Assembly (NCBI GenBank): GCA_009937065.1
Contig: JAACDF010000019.1
Coordinates: 42,055-106,054 of the forward strand
DNA: 64,000 nt
DNA from: Gammaproteobacteria bacterium
GTDB lineage: Bacteria > Pseudomonadota > Gammaproteobacteria > Pseudomonadales > Halieaceae
Direction: 5' to 3'
Made by a program: the position numbers and the translations under genes. Below, in pieces: positions 36,462 through 46,088 of this stretch. Under the pieces are notes generated by a model. That model was given only the letters and a program-made list of their open reading frames with translations. It did not search any database and was not told where the DNA came from. Within the stretch, counting starts at the first letter, position 1; each line of letters begins with the position of its first letter.

Positions 36462-38414
36462 ATGTTAAATAAAAACGCCCTAAGTCAACTTCAGGGCCTA
36501 AAAGACAAGATAGAAGCAGAAAAAGAATACGCCGAGGGAACTGTCAAAGCGACACGGAGCCGGTTTGGTTTTGTGGTGCTGGATGACAACCGAGAGATAT
36601 TTCTACCTCCCGATGAAATGCATCGTGTCTTTCCTGGTGATCGGGTGTCCATCATCGTCAAACCGGCACCTGAAAAAGACAAGTCAGGTAAAGAACAAAG
36701 CACAGCGGAGCTCGAAAAATTAATCTCTACCGCAACCAGCGATTTCGTCGGAGAGGTCGTTCAAAAGGGCAAAGCATTTTTCGTCGCGCCTGATATCCCT
36801 GAACTCATGCATTTCACCCGGTGGCTCTTTATACCGCCTAATGCACGCTCCGGAGCTAAGGCCGGCGATCTGGTTCAGTGCCGACTTCAAAGGCACCCAT
36901 TTGCGGATGGTAAGCCCTCGGTAAAAGTACTTCGGTCATTCGGACCCGTGGGAACGCCAGGGCTTGAGAATGACTACTGCGCCGCGCGAGCGGGCATCGA
37001 GAAGATGCTCCCAAAAGAGCAGTTCAAGGCGATAGAGGCGCTCGTTGGTGACGGTGATACTCTCGACGAGATCAGAGAGGACCTGCGCTCCCTGCCGCTA
37101 GTCAGTATCGATTCTCAACATACCGTGGATATCGACGATGCTTTGTGCGCTGAACCCCACGAGAATGGCTGGAAACTGACGGTTGCCATTGCTGACCCCA
37201 CCACCTTTGTTAAAGAGGCGCCGGACCTGACAACCTTGATTGCAACGCGAGGGACGTCGCATTACTTTCATGGTTTGGCGATTCCGATGCTGCCAGAGGT
37301 GCTAACACAGAGCGCCGCATTAAGGCCTCTTGAGGATAAAAACGCCCTAGTGTGTCGTCTCCTTATCTCTACAGAAGGCGCCATTACAGATTCGAGCATC
37401 CAACTTTCCATTATCCGATCTAAAGCCAAGCTCAGCTATCAAGAAGTGGAAGACGTATTAACGGATGGCGCTGAGCACGAGTTCGCCGAGCATTTGAAAT
37501 ATCTTAACGACTGCTATGGCGCGCTCCGTTCCTGGCGGGAATCGAGAGAGCTCGTCATAGAGCATCGTCCAGAACATCGTTGGTTGCTGAATGAGAGGAA
37601 ACAAATCGATCGTATCGAAGAGGTGCGAAAGAAAGGATCACAGTTGCTGGTCGAGGAATGCATGGTCGCGGCGAATCGGTGCATTGCCCAAGCCCTAAAG
37701 GATGCTGAGCTGCCTGGTCCATTTGTAACGCACGCGGGCATAAGACGCGATCGCGCCGACGAGGCAAGAGAGTTTTTGACACGCTTTTTACCCGCGGAAA
37801 ACACCCTTGATTTCTCGACGCTCGACGGTTTTCGTACACTGATTACCGAGTTAAATGACTCATCCGATGAGCGGCCCTTGCGCTCAATGATTAATCGCTT
37901 AATGTCGCGAGCAAGCTTCAGCGTTAAGCCCGCACCGCATATGGGCATGGCATTACCGGTATACACAAATGGAACATCACCCCTTCGCAAAGCTCTGGAT
38001 TTTTGTGTACATCTACAACTCAAAGCCATGCTTGGCGATCCGAGCATTAAGACAGCGCCGGCCACAGTATTCGATCTTATCAATCAAGCCAGTTCGAAAA
38101 ACCGTCAGGCGGTGAATGCGGCCAACAATTGGCTGAGTTGTAACTACCTCAACGCACAATCGGCCGAGGGTCAGTCCGAATATGAGGCAGAGATTGTGCA
38201 CATCAACACCTCTGGATTTACGGTCAAACTGGCAGGCATTGGACTCGAAGGCACCGTTGATCTCAGAAAAGAGGAAGAGAAATTTAGCTTTGATAAATGG
38301 GAGATGGCGTTGGCAAGCAAAACTCGACGCTATCAATTGAGGCAGCATGTCCGTGTTCAATATAAGCCAGTCGAAAAACCACGCGGAGAGAGCGCCGGCT
38401 TTTCCGTAATCTAG
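36462..38414 (+). CDS. rnb: Exoribonuclease II
   Basis: A 650-residue RNase II-family exonuclease, cytoplasmic, degrading single-stranded RNA 3' to 5'. It has N-terminal cold-shock domains (VKATRSRFGFVVLDDNREIFLPPDEM), the RNB domain and a short S1-like C-terminus. The four metal Asp are kept: VSIDSQHTVDIDDAL gives Asp217, 223, 225 and 226, matching E. coli 201, 207, 209 and 210. HYFHGLAIPMLP holds the Tyr clamp. The catalytic Arg block reads TSPLRKALDF where most relatives have SPIRKYxD. It lacks the basic tail of RNase R. A second family member, rnr, lies about 31 kb to the left. Confidence 0.9.
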   Translation: MLNKNALSQLQGLKDKIEAEKEYAEGTVKATRSRFGFVVLDDNREIFLPPDEMHRVFPGDRVSIIVKPAPEKDKSGKEQSTAELEKLISTATSDFVGEVVQKGKAFFVAPDIPELMHFTRWLFIPPNARSGAKAGDLVQCRLQRHPFADGKPSVKVLRSFGPVGTPGLENDYCAARAGIEKMLPKEQFKAIEALVGDGDTLDEIREDLRSLPLVSIDSQHTVDIDDALCAEPHENGWKLTVAIADPTTFVKEAPDLTTLIATRGTSHYFHGLAIPMLPEVLTQSAALRPLEDKNALVCRLLISTEGAITDSSIQLSIIRSKAKLSYQEVEDVLTDGAEHEFAEHLKYLNDCYGALRSWRESRELVIEHRPEHRWLLNERKQIDRIEEVRKKGSQLLVEECMVAANRCIAQALKDAELPGPFVTHAGIRRDRADEAREFLTRFLPAENTLDFSTLDGFRTLITELNDSSDERPLRSMINRLMSRASFSVKPAPHMGMALPVYTNGTSPLRKALDFCVHLQLKAMLGDPSIKTAPATVFDLINQASSKNRQAVNAANNWLSCNYLNAQSAEGQSEYEAEIVHINTSGFTVKLAGIGLEGTVDLRKEEEKFSFDKWEMALASKTRRYQLRQHVRVQYKPVEKPRGESAGFSVI

Positions 38415-38495
38415 GACGCTACCGGAGCACCGGACGCACCGTATCTCAAGGCAGTAAAATATGCATCTACAATACGATAGCTAGGAAAAATCATC

Positions 38496-39893
38496 ATGTC
38501 GCAAGCCCACTCTGTAAAAAATCTCCTCGGCGATGAGGCACTGATCGGGAGTCTCGTGACCGTTCAAGGGTGGCTGAGGAGCAAGCGAGACTCGAAAGCG
38601 GGCATCTCATTCCTAGCGGTAAACGATGGTAGCCACTTCGATAGTTTGCAATGTGTTGCGCCTAAGGAACTCTCTAATTACGAAGATGAAGTTTTAAAAC
38701 TGTCCACAGGCTGTGCCGTCATCGTATCGGGTGAACTCGTGGCATCGCAGGGCGGCGGTCAGTCGGTTGAAATCCAGGCATCTAAAGTTGAACTTATCGG
38801 AGATATTGACGACCCCGAGTCGTACCCAATCGCAAAAAAGCGTCACACCTTTGAGTACCTTCGCACACAGGCCCATCTGCGAACGCGAACCAATACCTTT
38901 GGTGCCGTAACAAGGGTCCGCCACACCTTAGCGAAGGCCATCCATGATTTCTTTCATACGGAAGATTTCTACTGGGTCAATACGCCCATTATTACAGCCA
39001 GTGATTGTGAAGGTGCGGGGGAGTTGTTTCGCGTCAGCACACTCGACCTCACTAACCTGCCCCGAGATGACAAAGGACAAGTCGACACTTCTCAGGACTT
39101 CTTCGGCAGTGATGCGTATCTGACGGTATCGGGGCAACTCTCGGTCGAGTCTTACTGCCTGTCTATGGGCAAGGTATATACCTTTGGGCCGACATTCCGG
39201 GCCGAAAATTCAAATACCTCAAGGCATCTTGCAGAATTCTGGATGGTTGAGCCTGAGGTGGCGTTCGCGGACCTTGCTGATAACGCAGCGCTGGCTGAGC
39301 GGCTTTTGAAATCTGTCACGCAGCGGGTGCTAAATGACTGCGAGACAGACCTTGGCTTCTTCCAACAGCGAATCGACAACACAGTGCTCGAACGATTGAC
39401 CAATATCGTCGATAAGCCGTTCGTGACAGTCACCTATTCTGACGCTATCGACATCTTGCTGAAGTCGGGTAAGACATTCGAGTTCCCCGTCGAATGGGGT
39501 ATCGATATGGCCTCTGAACATGAGCGCTTCCTCTCAGAGCAGCATTTCAAAGCCCCTGTGGTGGTTACGGACTACCCCAGAGAGATTAAGGCTTTCTACA
39601 TGCGACTCAACGACGATGAGCGCACCGTGGCGGCAATGGATGTGTTGGCGCCCGGTATCGGGGAAATCATTGGAGGCAGCCAACGCGAAGAGCGTCTCGA
39701 TGTATTAGATGCGCGAATGGATGAGGCTCTGAAAGATACCTTGTGGTGGTACCGAGACCTTCGTCGCTACGGCACGGTCCCGCACGCCGGTTTTGGCCTA
39801 GGGTTTGAGCGTTTGGTTGCCTACATTACGGGAATGGAAAATGTGCGAGATGTTATTCCATTCCCTCGAACCCCCGGCAATGCCGAGTTTTAA
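38496..39893 (+). CDS. asnS: Asparaginyl-tRNA synthetase
   Basis: A 465-residue class IIb synthetase that charges tRNA-Asn. The N-terminal OB fold ([26 protein letters not shown]) recognises the anticodon. Class II motif 2 is [21 protein letters not shown] (contiguous core [12 protein letters not shown]) and motif 3 is [15 protein letters not shown], followed by [13 protein letters not shown]. The presence of AsnRS means Asn-tRNA can be made directly. An AGGA site lies 10 nt before the ATG. Confidence 0.97.
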   Translation: MSQAHSVKNLLGDEALIGSLVTVQGWLRSKRDSKAGISFLAVNDGSHFDSLQCVAPKELSNYEDEVLKLSTGCAVIVSGELVASQGGGQSVEIQASKVELIGDIDDPESYPIAKKRHTFEYLRTQAHLRTRTNTFGAVTRVRHTLAKAIHDFFHTEDFYWVNTPIITASDCEGAGELFRVSTLDLTNLPRDDKGQVDTSQDFFGSDAYLTVSGQLSVESYCLSMGKVYTFGPTFRAENSNTSRHLAEFWMVEPEVAFADLADNAALAERLLKSVTQRVLNDCETDLGFFQQRIDNTVLERLTNIVDKPFVTVTYSDAIDILLKSGKTFEFPVEWGIDMASEHERFLSEQHFKAPVVVTDYPREIKAFYMRLNDDERTVAAMDVLAPGIGEIIGGSQREERLDVLDARMDEALKDTLWWYRDLRRYGTVPHAGFGLGFERLVAYITGMENVRDVIPFPRTPGNAEF

Positions 39894-39894
39894 T

Positions 39895-39931
39895 GGCTCT
39901 TCATGAGGCTCTTTATGAGGGCTCCGCATGA
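39895..39931 (+). repeat. 12-bp tandem repeat that supplies the cinA start region
   Basis: GGCTCTTCATGA, GGCTCTTTATGA and GGGCTCCGCATGA stand in tandem between asnS and cinA. The third copy contains the cinA ATG (39928), and the ATGAGG junctions supply the purine-rich ribosome-binding site. The duplication therefore creates several similar start-like sites in a row. Confidence 0.65.
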
Positions 39932-41214
39932 GTAAGCGAGTACAGGTCGCCCTCCTACTGACGGGCAACGAATTGATGAGCGGGGATACGGTCGACAGTA
40001 ATTCGTCGCGCATCGCACTTGCTCTGGGTGCCCATAAAATTGGCGTGGGCAAAAAGATTACCGTCGGTGACGACCCCGAGTTACTCAGCGATAGTCTAAT
40101 CGATCTCTGCGCGAGCGCAGAAGTCGTCATCATAAATGGCGGCCTTGGACCCACTGAAGACGACCTCACCGCAGAGTTGATCGCGGAAGTCGCAGGTAAA
40201 GTACTGGTTAATCACCCCAAGGCCATAGAGCATCTCGAGATGTGGTGCGAGCGAAGAGGATTAGAGCTCAATGCGAGTAACCTCAAACAAGCCTTGCTTC
40301 CTGAGGGCGCTGATTTGGTCGCTAATCCGATTGGCAGCGCGGTGGGATTTGCGACAGAGGTCAATGGCGCACTGGTGATTACAACACCGGGGGTACCCGT
40401 TGAGCTCACTGCCATGCTTCCCGAAATCTGCGATCGCATTGCCACGCGTGTGGGCGCCGGCACCGCCTTCATACGAAGACTACAAACCTTTGGTATTGGC
40501 GAGTCGACCATTCAAGAGTTGGTGAATAAACGCAATGATGATTGGCCGAGCGGAGTGACCTTGGGCTTTCGTTCGGGACTGCCTCAGCTGGAACTAAAGT
40601 TACAAGTCGATGATGCCGACCTCCTTACTAAACGAGACGAAGCTGAGTCGCTACTGCATGAGTTAATTGGCGATCACATCATCGGTCATGACGACGATCA
40701 GCTAGCCATGGCCTTACAACGGGCGCTGCTTGGGCAGCAGATGTCGGTGACAACGGCTGAGTCCTGTACCGGCGGTTTGATTGCATCGCTCATAACCCGC
40801 GAGGCGGGTTCTTCACAGATCTTTGGAAGTGGTTTCGTCACCTACTCAAATGCAGCCAAGAACAGCGTGCTGGGTGTTCCCGAAGCAACCCTGGTCAAAC
40901 ACGGTGCCGTGAGTGAGCCTGTTGTCCTTGCCATGCTGACCGGCGCATTGGAAAAGAGCGGCTCGGACATTGGCATTGCCGTATCTGGCATTGCAGGTCC
41001 CGGGGGCGGGTCAGACGACAAACCTGTAGGCACCGTCTGGATGGCTTGGGGTGCCAAAGAGCACCACCGGGCCATTCGACTGCAGGTACCAGGCTCGCGG
41101 GAGCGTTTTCAGGTTATCGTCGCGGCCATTGGCCTAGACATTATGCGCCGACAAGTCCTAGCGCTTCCGCCAATACCGCACTACATCCAACGATTTATTC
41201 ACCGCGCGCCGTGA
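39928..41214 (+). CDS. pncC: CinA family protein / nicotinamide-nucleotide amidase
   Basis: A 428-residue two-domain CinA. The N-terminal MoCF-like (COG1058) domain has GNELMSGDTVDSNS and INGGLGPTEDDLTAE. The C-terminal amidase domain (about 265-415) has TTAESCTGGLIASLI with the catalytic Ser/Cys region, FVTYSNAAKNSVLGV and AVSGIAGPGGG. In characterised members the N-terminal domain is an ADP-ribose pyrophosphatase and the C-terminal one deamidates NMN for pyridine nucleotide recycling. E. coli PncC has only the second domain; this is the full-length form. Confidence 0.93.
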   Translation: MSKRVQVALLLTGNELMSGDTVDSNSSRIALALGAHKIGVGKKITVGDDPELLSDSLIDLCASAEVVIINGGLGPTEDDLTAELIAEVAGKVLVNHPKAIEHLEMWCERRGLELNASNLKQALLPEGADLVANPIGSAVGFATEVNGALVITTPGVPVELTAMLPEICDRIATRVGAGTAFIRRLQTFGIGESTIQELVNKRNDDWPSGVTLGFRSGLPQLELKLQVDDADLLTKRDEAESLLHELIGDHIIGHDDDQLAMALQRALLGQQMSVTTAESCTGGLIASLITREAGSSQIFGSGFVTYSNAAKNSVLGVPEATLVKHGAVSEPVVLAMLTGALEKSGSDIGIAVSGIAGPGGGSDDKPVGTVWMAWGAKEHHRAIRLQVPGSRERFQVIVAAIGLDIMRRQVLALPPIPHYIQRFIHRAP

Positions 41215-41215
41215 C

Positions 41216-41848
41216 CTAGGGTTGCAGCCGCGAGCGACCCCAGCCATCGGCATACTGGTACACGAAGCGGTCGTGTAGACGGTCCTCTCCACCTTGCCAA
41301 AACTCGATTCGCTCAGGGACTAATCTAAAGCCACCCCAATGCGGCGGTCTCGGCACGTCGCTTCCATCAAACCGCCGAAGCGTCTCCTGATACTGGTGCT
41401 CCAACACTGAGCGGCTGGCGATTGGCCGACTTTGCTGGGAAGTCCAGGCCGCAATCTGACTGGCACGCGGCCTGGCAGCGAAGTAGGCATCAGACTCAGT
41501 TTCAGCGATTTTTTCTACCCTCCCCGAGACACTGACCTGCCGATCCAGTTCATTCCAAGGAAACAGCATCGACGCCCGATCGTTGTCGGCTAGTGCCACA
41601 GCCTTATCACTGTTGTAGTTAGTAAAAAACACAAAGCTGCGCTCACTGACACCTTTTAACAACACAAATCGCTGACGAATCGACCCATCGGGCTGAACGG
41701 TCGCCACCACCACGCCCGTGGGATCTGCCAACCCCGCCGCACTGGCGTCTTGCTGCCACTGCTCGAACAACGCCATTGGATCATCCGGCATCGACTCATC
41801 GCGAAGGCCGCCTTTGGTGTATTGCCGGCGGTAATCTTTTAATTCCAT
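41216..41848 (-). CDS. pdxH: Pyridoxamine 5'-phosphate oxidase
   Basis: A 210-residue FMN enzyme that oxidises PNP or PMP to pyridoxal phosphate. The start is the ATG at 41848 (MELKDYRRQYTKGGL), behind a strong AGGAGG. FMN/substrate motifs: RFVLLKGV, FFTNYNSDKA, RQVSVSGRVEKI, SQIAAWTSQQS, and the C-terminal FWQGGEDRLHDRFVY. Longer frames in the ggt upstream region are spurious. It ends one base from the convergent cinA gene. Confidence 0.97.
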   Translation of the reverse strand: MELKDYRRQYTKGGLRDESMPDDPMALFEQWQQDASAAGLADPTGVVVATVQPDGSIRQRFVLLKGVSERSFVFFTNYNSDKAVALADNDRASMLFPWNELDRQVSVSGRVEKIAETESDAYFAARPRASQIAAWTSQQSRPIASRSVLEHQYQETLRRFDGSDVPRPPHWGGFRLVPERIEFWQGGEDRLHDRFVYQYADGWGRSRLQP

Positions 41849-41960
41849 GACTCCTCCTGAAGACCCTATGGTAATCGAAGTCGGGGGTACTCTGCGTAAA
41901 CTCAATGATGTGATAGCTTTGCACCCACATTGCCACACCAAAAGTTTTGGAGACTCCCTC

Positions 41961-43694
41961 ATGCGCTTCGCCAGCCTGGTCATCGCCACCGCGATGATGT
42001 TCAACGCCTCACCCGTTACTGCACAAACCGAAGACCAAGGCGGGCCACTGATTGACTACGGGACTCGCTTCATCCCCGCCATTGCATCCAAAGGCATCGT
42101 TTCTGGCCCAGAGAAGCTCGCATCGGAGGCTGGACTCGACATGCTCAAGCGCGGCGGCAATGCGATTGATGCAGCGGTAGCAACCGGTTTTGCCCTCGCC
42201 GTCACCCTTCCCCGCGCAGGCAACATTGCTGGCGGTGGTTTCATGTTGGTGCACCTCGCAGAATCCAACGAACAGGTGTTCATCGATTATCGAGAAATGG
42301 CACCAGCCAGCGCCTCACGAGATATGTTCCTCAATGAAGATGGCACTGTGAATAAACAGATGGCCTACAACAGTGTCAGCGCCGCCGGCATCCCGGGCAC
42401 GGTAGCTGGGATGATTTACGCCTTACAAAAGTACGGGTCCCTCGATCTCAAAACAGTGATTCAACCTGCTATCGATCTAGCGGAAAAAGGTTTCGAGGTT
42501 CCTGCAGCTTTGCATCTCAATTTACGCTCTGCCTCAAAACGCTTGTCCAGGAATGAGGAGGCCAATCGTGTTTATCTCGGCGGTAACGGTACCGCGCCGG
42601 CCATGGGAACAGTGTTCAAGCAACCTGACTTAGCCGAGACCCTAAAGCGTATTCGCGATAAGGGGAGCGACGGGTTTTACAAAGGTAAAACCGCCGAATT
42701 AGTCGTTGCAGAGATGCGGCGAAATGGCGGACTGATAACCGAGGCTGACCTCGCGAGCTACCGCGCGATAGAGCGCGCGCCGGTACGATCTACGTTTCGT
42801 GACTATGAACTCGTCAGTGCACCGCCCCCGTCGTCCGGTGGCGTCCATGTCTCTCAGATATTGAAATTGCTTGAGCCATTCCCGCTCAAAGAATTGGGTC
42901 ACAACAGCGCTGGGTACCTGCACCTCCTCATTGAATCGATGAAGCTCGCCTACGCCGATCGAAGTGAGTATTTGGGTGACCCCGACCGAACGGCTATTCC
43001 CATCGCACAATTGACGAGCGAGGATTATCTGGATCAGCGCCGGACCATCATCCGTGACGAAGTGGCGACGCCCTCGACTGAAATCCGACCCGGCAACTTC
43101 GAAGATCTAGAGAGCACCGAAACGACCCACTACTCCATAGTCGATCAATTCGGGAATGTAGTCTCAAACACCTACACCATTAACTTTAGTTTCGGCTCAG
43201 GCATCGTCGTACCAGGCACTGGCATGCTCCTGAATAACGAAATGGATGACTTTGCAGCCAAACCCGGATTCCCTAATGGCTATGGCTTGGTTCAAGGTGA
43301 AGCCAATGCAGTATCGGCGGGCAGTCGACCGCTATCCTCTATGACGCCGACGCTCGTATTTAGGGGCGGAAAGCCTTGGATAGCCACTGGTAGCCCCGGT
43401 GGGTCGCGCATCATTACTGCCGTCGCACAAACACTGCTCAATGTCATGGCGTTTGACATGACGTTGGGTATGGCGACGTCGGCACCCCGAATTCACCACC
43501 AATGGATGCCCGATATGGCCATGGTGGAACCCGGCATTTCACCCGATACCGTGTCGATTCTCGAGGCGAGCAAACACAAAATACTGCGTTCTAATAGCAC
43601 CATTGGCCGCGTCAACTCAGTGCAGATTGAAGATGGCTGGTTCTATGGTTATGCAGACCCAAGACGGCCGGGAGGCCATGTCGCGGTCTGGTAG
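41961..43694 (+). CDS. ggt: Gamma-glutamyltransferase
   Basis: A 577-residue periplasmic Ntn-hydrolase that hydrolyses or transfers the gamma-glutamyl group of glutathione. The start at 41961 gives a signal peptide ending VTAQ (1-21); a GGAGA site precedes it. GGNAIDAAVATGFALAV, GNIAGGGFM and the autoprocessing site TETTHYSIVD (nucleophile Thr388) are all intact, and YTINFSFGSGI and SSMTPTLVF follow in the small subunit. It is divergent from pdxH and convergent with the thioesterase gene (1-bp gap). Confidence 0.95.
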   Translation: MRFASLVIATAMMFNASPVTAQTEDQGGPLIDYGTRFIPAIASKGIVSGPEKLASEAGLDMLKRGGNAIDAAVATGFALAVTLPRAGNIAGGGFMLVHLAESNEQVFIDYREMAPASASRDMFLNEDGTVNKQMAYNSVSAAGIPGTVAGMIYALQKYGSLDLKTVIQPAIDLAEKGFEVPAALHLNLRSASKRLSRNEEANRVYLGGNGTAPAMGTVFKQPDLAETLKRIRDKGSDGFYKGKTAELVVAEMRRNGGLITEADLASYRAIERAPVRSTFRDYELVSAPPPSSGGVHVSQILKLLEPFPLKELGHNSAGYLHLLIESMKLAYADRSEYLGDPDRTAIPIAQLTSEDYLDQRRTIIRDEVATPSTEIRPGNFEDLESTETTHYSIVDQFGNVVSNTYTINFSFGSGIVVPGTGMLLNNEMDDFAAKPGFPNGYGLVQGEANAVSAGSRPLSSMTPTLVFRGGKPWIATGSPGGSRIITAVAQTLLNVMAFDMTLGMATSAPRIHHQWMPDMAMVEPGISPDTVSILEASKHKILRSNSTIGRVNSVQIEDGWFYGYADPRRPGGHVAVW

Positions 43695-43695
43695 C

Positions 43696-44484
43696 TTAAC
43701 TCATCGATCGTACTTTCATTGTCTGGCGGCCAACAGCAACGAGGTCGCCATTGGCATCCCAGATCTCGCAGTCCTGCTCGGTAACACCCTTGATCAGGGT
43801 ATGCGACCTAGCCCTGCATAGGATTGGTCCAGGTGCAGGCTTACCGCGCAACTGAACCGTCATTTCTACGGTCGGTACCCAACCGACATTGGGCACCAGA
43901 GTGAATGAGGGCGGGGGCATCATATCGCCAAACATCAAAAGATCGATTGGCTGGATGTTAGCTCCATCAACATATTGCATATAAGCAATAAACTCACCGG
44001 TGTTGGTGGGTTCTTGATCAGCAAAAAACTCCGCGCCCTTCACTATGCGCGTATCGATCGTGTTGTGAATTTCCAGCACGTTGTGCTTCGGTACGTCGAT
44101 GGACTCGAAGGGTGGTACGTCAGGCGGCGTCATCACCGTATTAGTAGGGCCCTTCAATCGATCGAGATCGGTGTAGGCTGCATTGGCGATGATCTTCAGG
44201 TTGCCCTCTTGGTAGAGGCGAGCTGACGCGAACTGAGTGCCTTTGCCAAGCCGCAGAATTTCAACCTCAACCTCGGCCTCACCCAACTGAGTTGGCTCTA
44301 AATAAAACGCGTTGATAGACAGTGGATCCGCATGGTTCAGCGACTGCGATATCGCACGCCCCACGATCGCCAAAACATAGCCACCGTTGGGTACACGGCC
44401 TATGCGCCACCCCTTTTGGAGATTGGCGCGCCATCGATTTTTGCCAATCGCTTCAAGTGTCGTGTCCTCTAAGAATTTGCCCAT
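43696..44484 (-). CDS. TesB-like acyl-CoA thioesterase
   Basis: A 262-residue double-hotdog thioesterase family protein. The start is set at the ATG at 44484 (MGKFLEDTTLEAIG), after GGTGAG; a frame 22 codons longer is possible but not conserved-looking. Family features: NGGYVLAIVGRAIS in the first hotdog helix, DPLSINAFYLEPTQLGEAEV, and GWVPTVEMTVQLRGKPAPGP in the second. It probably hydrolyses medium or long acyl-CoAs; the substrate is undefined. Confidence 0.85.
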   Translation of the reverse strand: MGKFLEDTTLEAIGKNRWRANLQKGWRIGRVPNGGYVLAIVGRAISQSLNHADPLSINAFYLEPTQLGEAEVEVEILRLGKGTQFASARLYQEGNLKIIANAAYTDLDRLKGPTNTVMTPPDVPPFESIDVPKHNVLEIHNTIDTRIVKGAEFFADQEPTNTGEFIAYMQYVDGANIQPIDLLMFGDMMPPPSFTLVPNVGWVPTVEMTVQLRGKPAPGPILCRARSHTLIKGVTEQDCEIWDANGDLVAVGRQTMKVRSMS

Positions 44485-44590
44485 TTGCTCACCCAGTGTT
44501 ATCACCTGTCCAGATCGCGCCCATTCTTGGGTCGCGGCGGAAGTGTACACACCTTGCGCTAAGACGTAGAGATTAGGTGAAAACTATCTC

Positions 44591-44596
44591 TATACT
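44591..44596 (+). promoter_or_regulatory. Possible -10 box of the 13-gene operon
   Basis: TATACT lies 22 nt upstream of the GTG of the first gene in the only sizeable gap (134 bp) ahead of the operon. No good -35 box is found at 16-18 nt, so an activator or another sigma factor may be needed. Confidence 0.25.
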
Positions 44597-44618
44597 TGGG
44601 TGAAAAGAGGACTGACTC

Positions 44619-46088
44619 GTGAAAGTGTTTTCGGCAGGTCTCGCATTATCGACCGCATTGACAGCAGCGACACTCACACTGACCGTGCCATTGGCGTCGG
44701 GACAGGACCTGATGTTGGGTGCCTACGACCCCCGTCAGCAGGAAACACTCTGGAATGACGCCATCTACCTGCAAAGTAGTGGACAGCACAGCGAAGCCAT
44801 TGAAAAGCTTAAGCGCGCCGCACACCTAAGTCGCATAAACGATGGACTCAACGCGAAAAGTCAGCTCCCTTATCTCCGCGCCGAAATCGCCAGCCATCGC
44901 GCCTTGGAGCAGCTTGCTATTGCGGATGAGCGTCAGGCATACCTCTCCCGCATTGAATCAACAACGATTCCGTCGGGTCCGGAAAAGGTAAAAGCATTGC
45001 TGGCGCAGGCCGAATGGCATCAGTACGCACTGCTGCAGGATATTGACGAAGAAGAGGAAGCGACCGCCCGCATGGGCAAGGCATGGAACTTCTATCGTCG
45101 GGCGCTCAATGAATCGATAGCTACCTATGGCGAGGATTCGGAGGAGTTAATTCCAGCGCTTGAAGGGATGGTTCGTGCGCAATATCTACTGGCAAGTCAC
45201 CGCGGAATCGGAGCCGCTATGCCAGGAAAAATGGATCGTAACGCCACCAATTATGCTGCGGGTAAGAGCGCCTTTAAACGGGGCCTTGCTGTCCTTGTTG
45301 CGATGCAGCAACTCAATCGAGACCGCTTGGGCGTTAATCGTGAAATTCAAGCTGACGACCTGATTCGTATGGGTGACTGGGCGTGGTGGACCGGTAATCG
45401 AATGAACGCCATTAGTTTTTACCAAGATGCTCTCGCCCTCGCCAATGGCGAGAGTTTGGTAACAAGTGATGAAACAAATTCAGACACCAAGGAGAAAGTA
45501 CTTGATACAGTAGTGGACGAGGTGAATGGTGCCAGTGCGGTTAACGCTCCACGATCAAGCGGCGCTTCAAAGCCCGAGGTTAAAGAGACCGATATCGCTG
45601 ATAACGCAACACCACTTGCGCCGATGACGATTGCCGATGTGCAACGGGATCCACCTGAAACGACGAGCATTCCTGATCCTGTGGTCGAGATGACTGACGT
45701 TGACGGAGAGCAACTGGAAAGTGCCGTTGCAGTAGCATCGACGGAACTCTACCCAACCTTCCGTATACTTGATGCACCCGTAGCATTACCGGCAGTACCG
45801 GGCTTTGACCCCGTACTCGATATCAAGCAGGGTGAGCCCGCTGAAGGTGACCTGGTTGTGAGTTTCAATATTAGTATGACCGGTAAGGCAGTCAATTTGG
45901 AACGCATTCAGTTCCCAGCGGTCGAAGGTACGAGAGGTCCGGAACGCGTCATCCGACGGCTGAAAGAAATGCGTTTCAGGCCGGTATTCGAGGACGGTAA
46001 TCCAGCCGAAAGTGAGAGAATCACTTGGGTATTCGAACCGAAACACTGGGCAATGCCGAGAGCAACAACGACGGAGACATCGACATGA
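44619..46088 (+). CDS. Exported TPR-like protein with TonB-C-like terminal domain (operon gene 1)
   Basis: A 489-residue protein, starting at a GTG after GAGGA. A signal peptide covers about 1-28 (ending LASGQ). Residues about 40-290 are helical with TPR-like repeats: ETLWNDAIYLQSSGQHSEAIEKLKRA is the clearest unit (central part DAIYLQSSGQHSEAIEKL), and a later one is AISFYQDALALANG. A Thr/Glu/Pro-rich linker (about 295-395) follows. The last 90 residues resemble the TonB C-terminal fold: DLVVSFNISMTGKAVNLERI and RRLKEMRFRPVFEDGNPA. It could contact an outer-membrane partner. The gene overlaps the next by 4 nt. Confidence 0.75.
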   Translation: MKVFSAGLALSTALTAATLTLTVPLASGQDLMLGAYDPRQQETLWNDAIYLQSSGQHSEAIEKLKRAAHLSRINDGLNAKSQLPYLRAEIASHRALEQLAIADERQAYLSRIESTTIPSGPEKVKALLAQAEWHQYALLQDIDEEEEATARMGKAWNFYRRALNESIATYGEDSEELIPALEGMVRAQYLLASHRGIGAAMPGKMDRNATNYAAGKSAFKRGLAVLVAMQQLNRDRLGVNREIQADDLIRMGDWAWWTGNRMNAISFYQDALALANGESLVTSDETNSDTKEKVLDTVVDEVNGASAVNAPRSSGASKPEVKETDIADNATPLAPMTIADVQRDPPETTSIPDPVVEMTDVDGEQLESAVAVASTELYPTFRILDAPVALPAVPGFDPVLDIKQGEPAEGDLVVSFNISMTGKAVNLERIQFPAVEGTRGPERVIRRLKEMRFRPVFEDGNPAESERITWVFEPKHWAMPRATTTETST

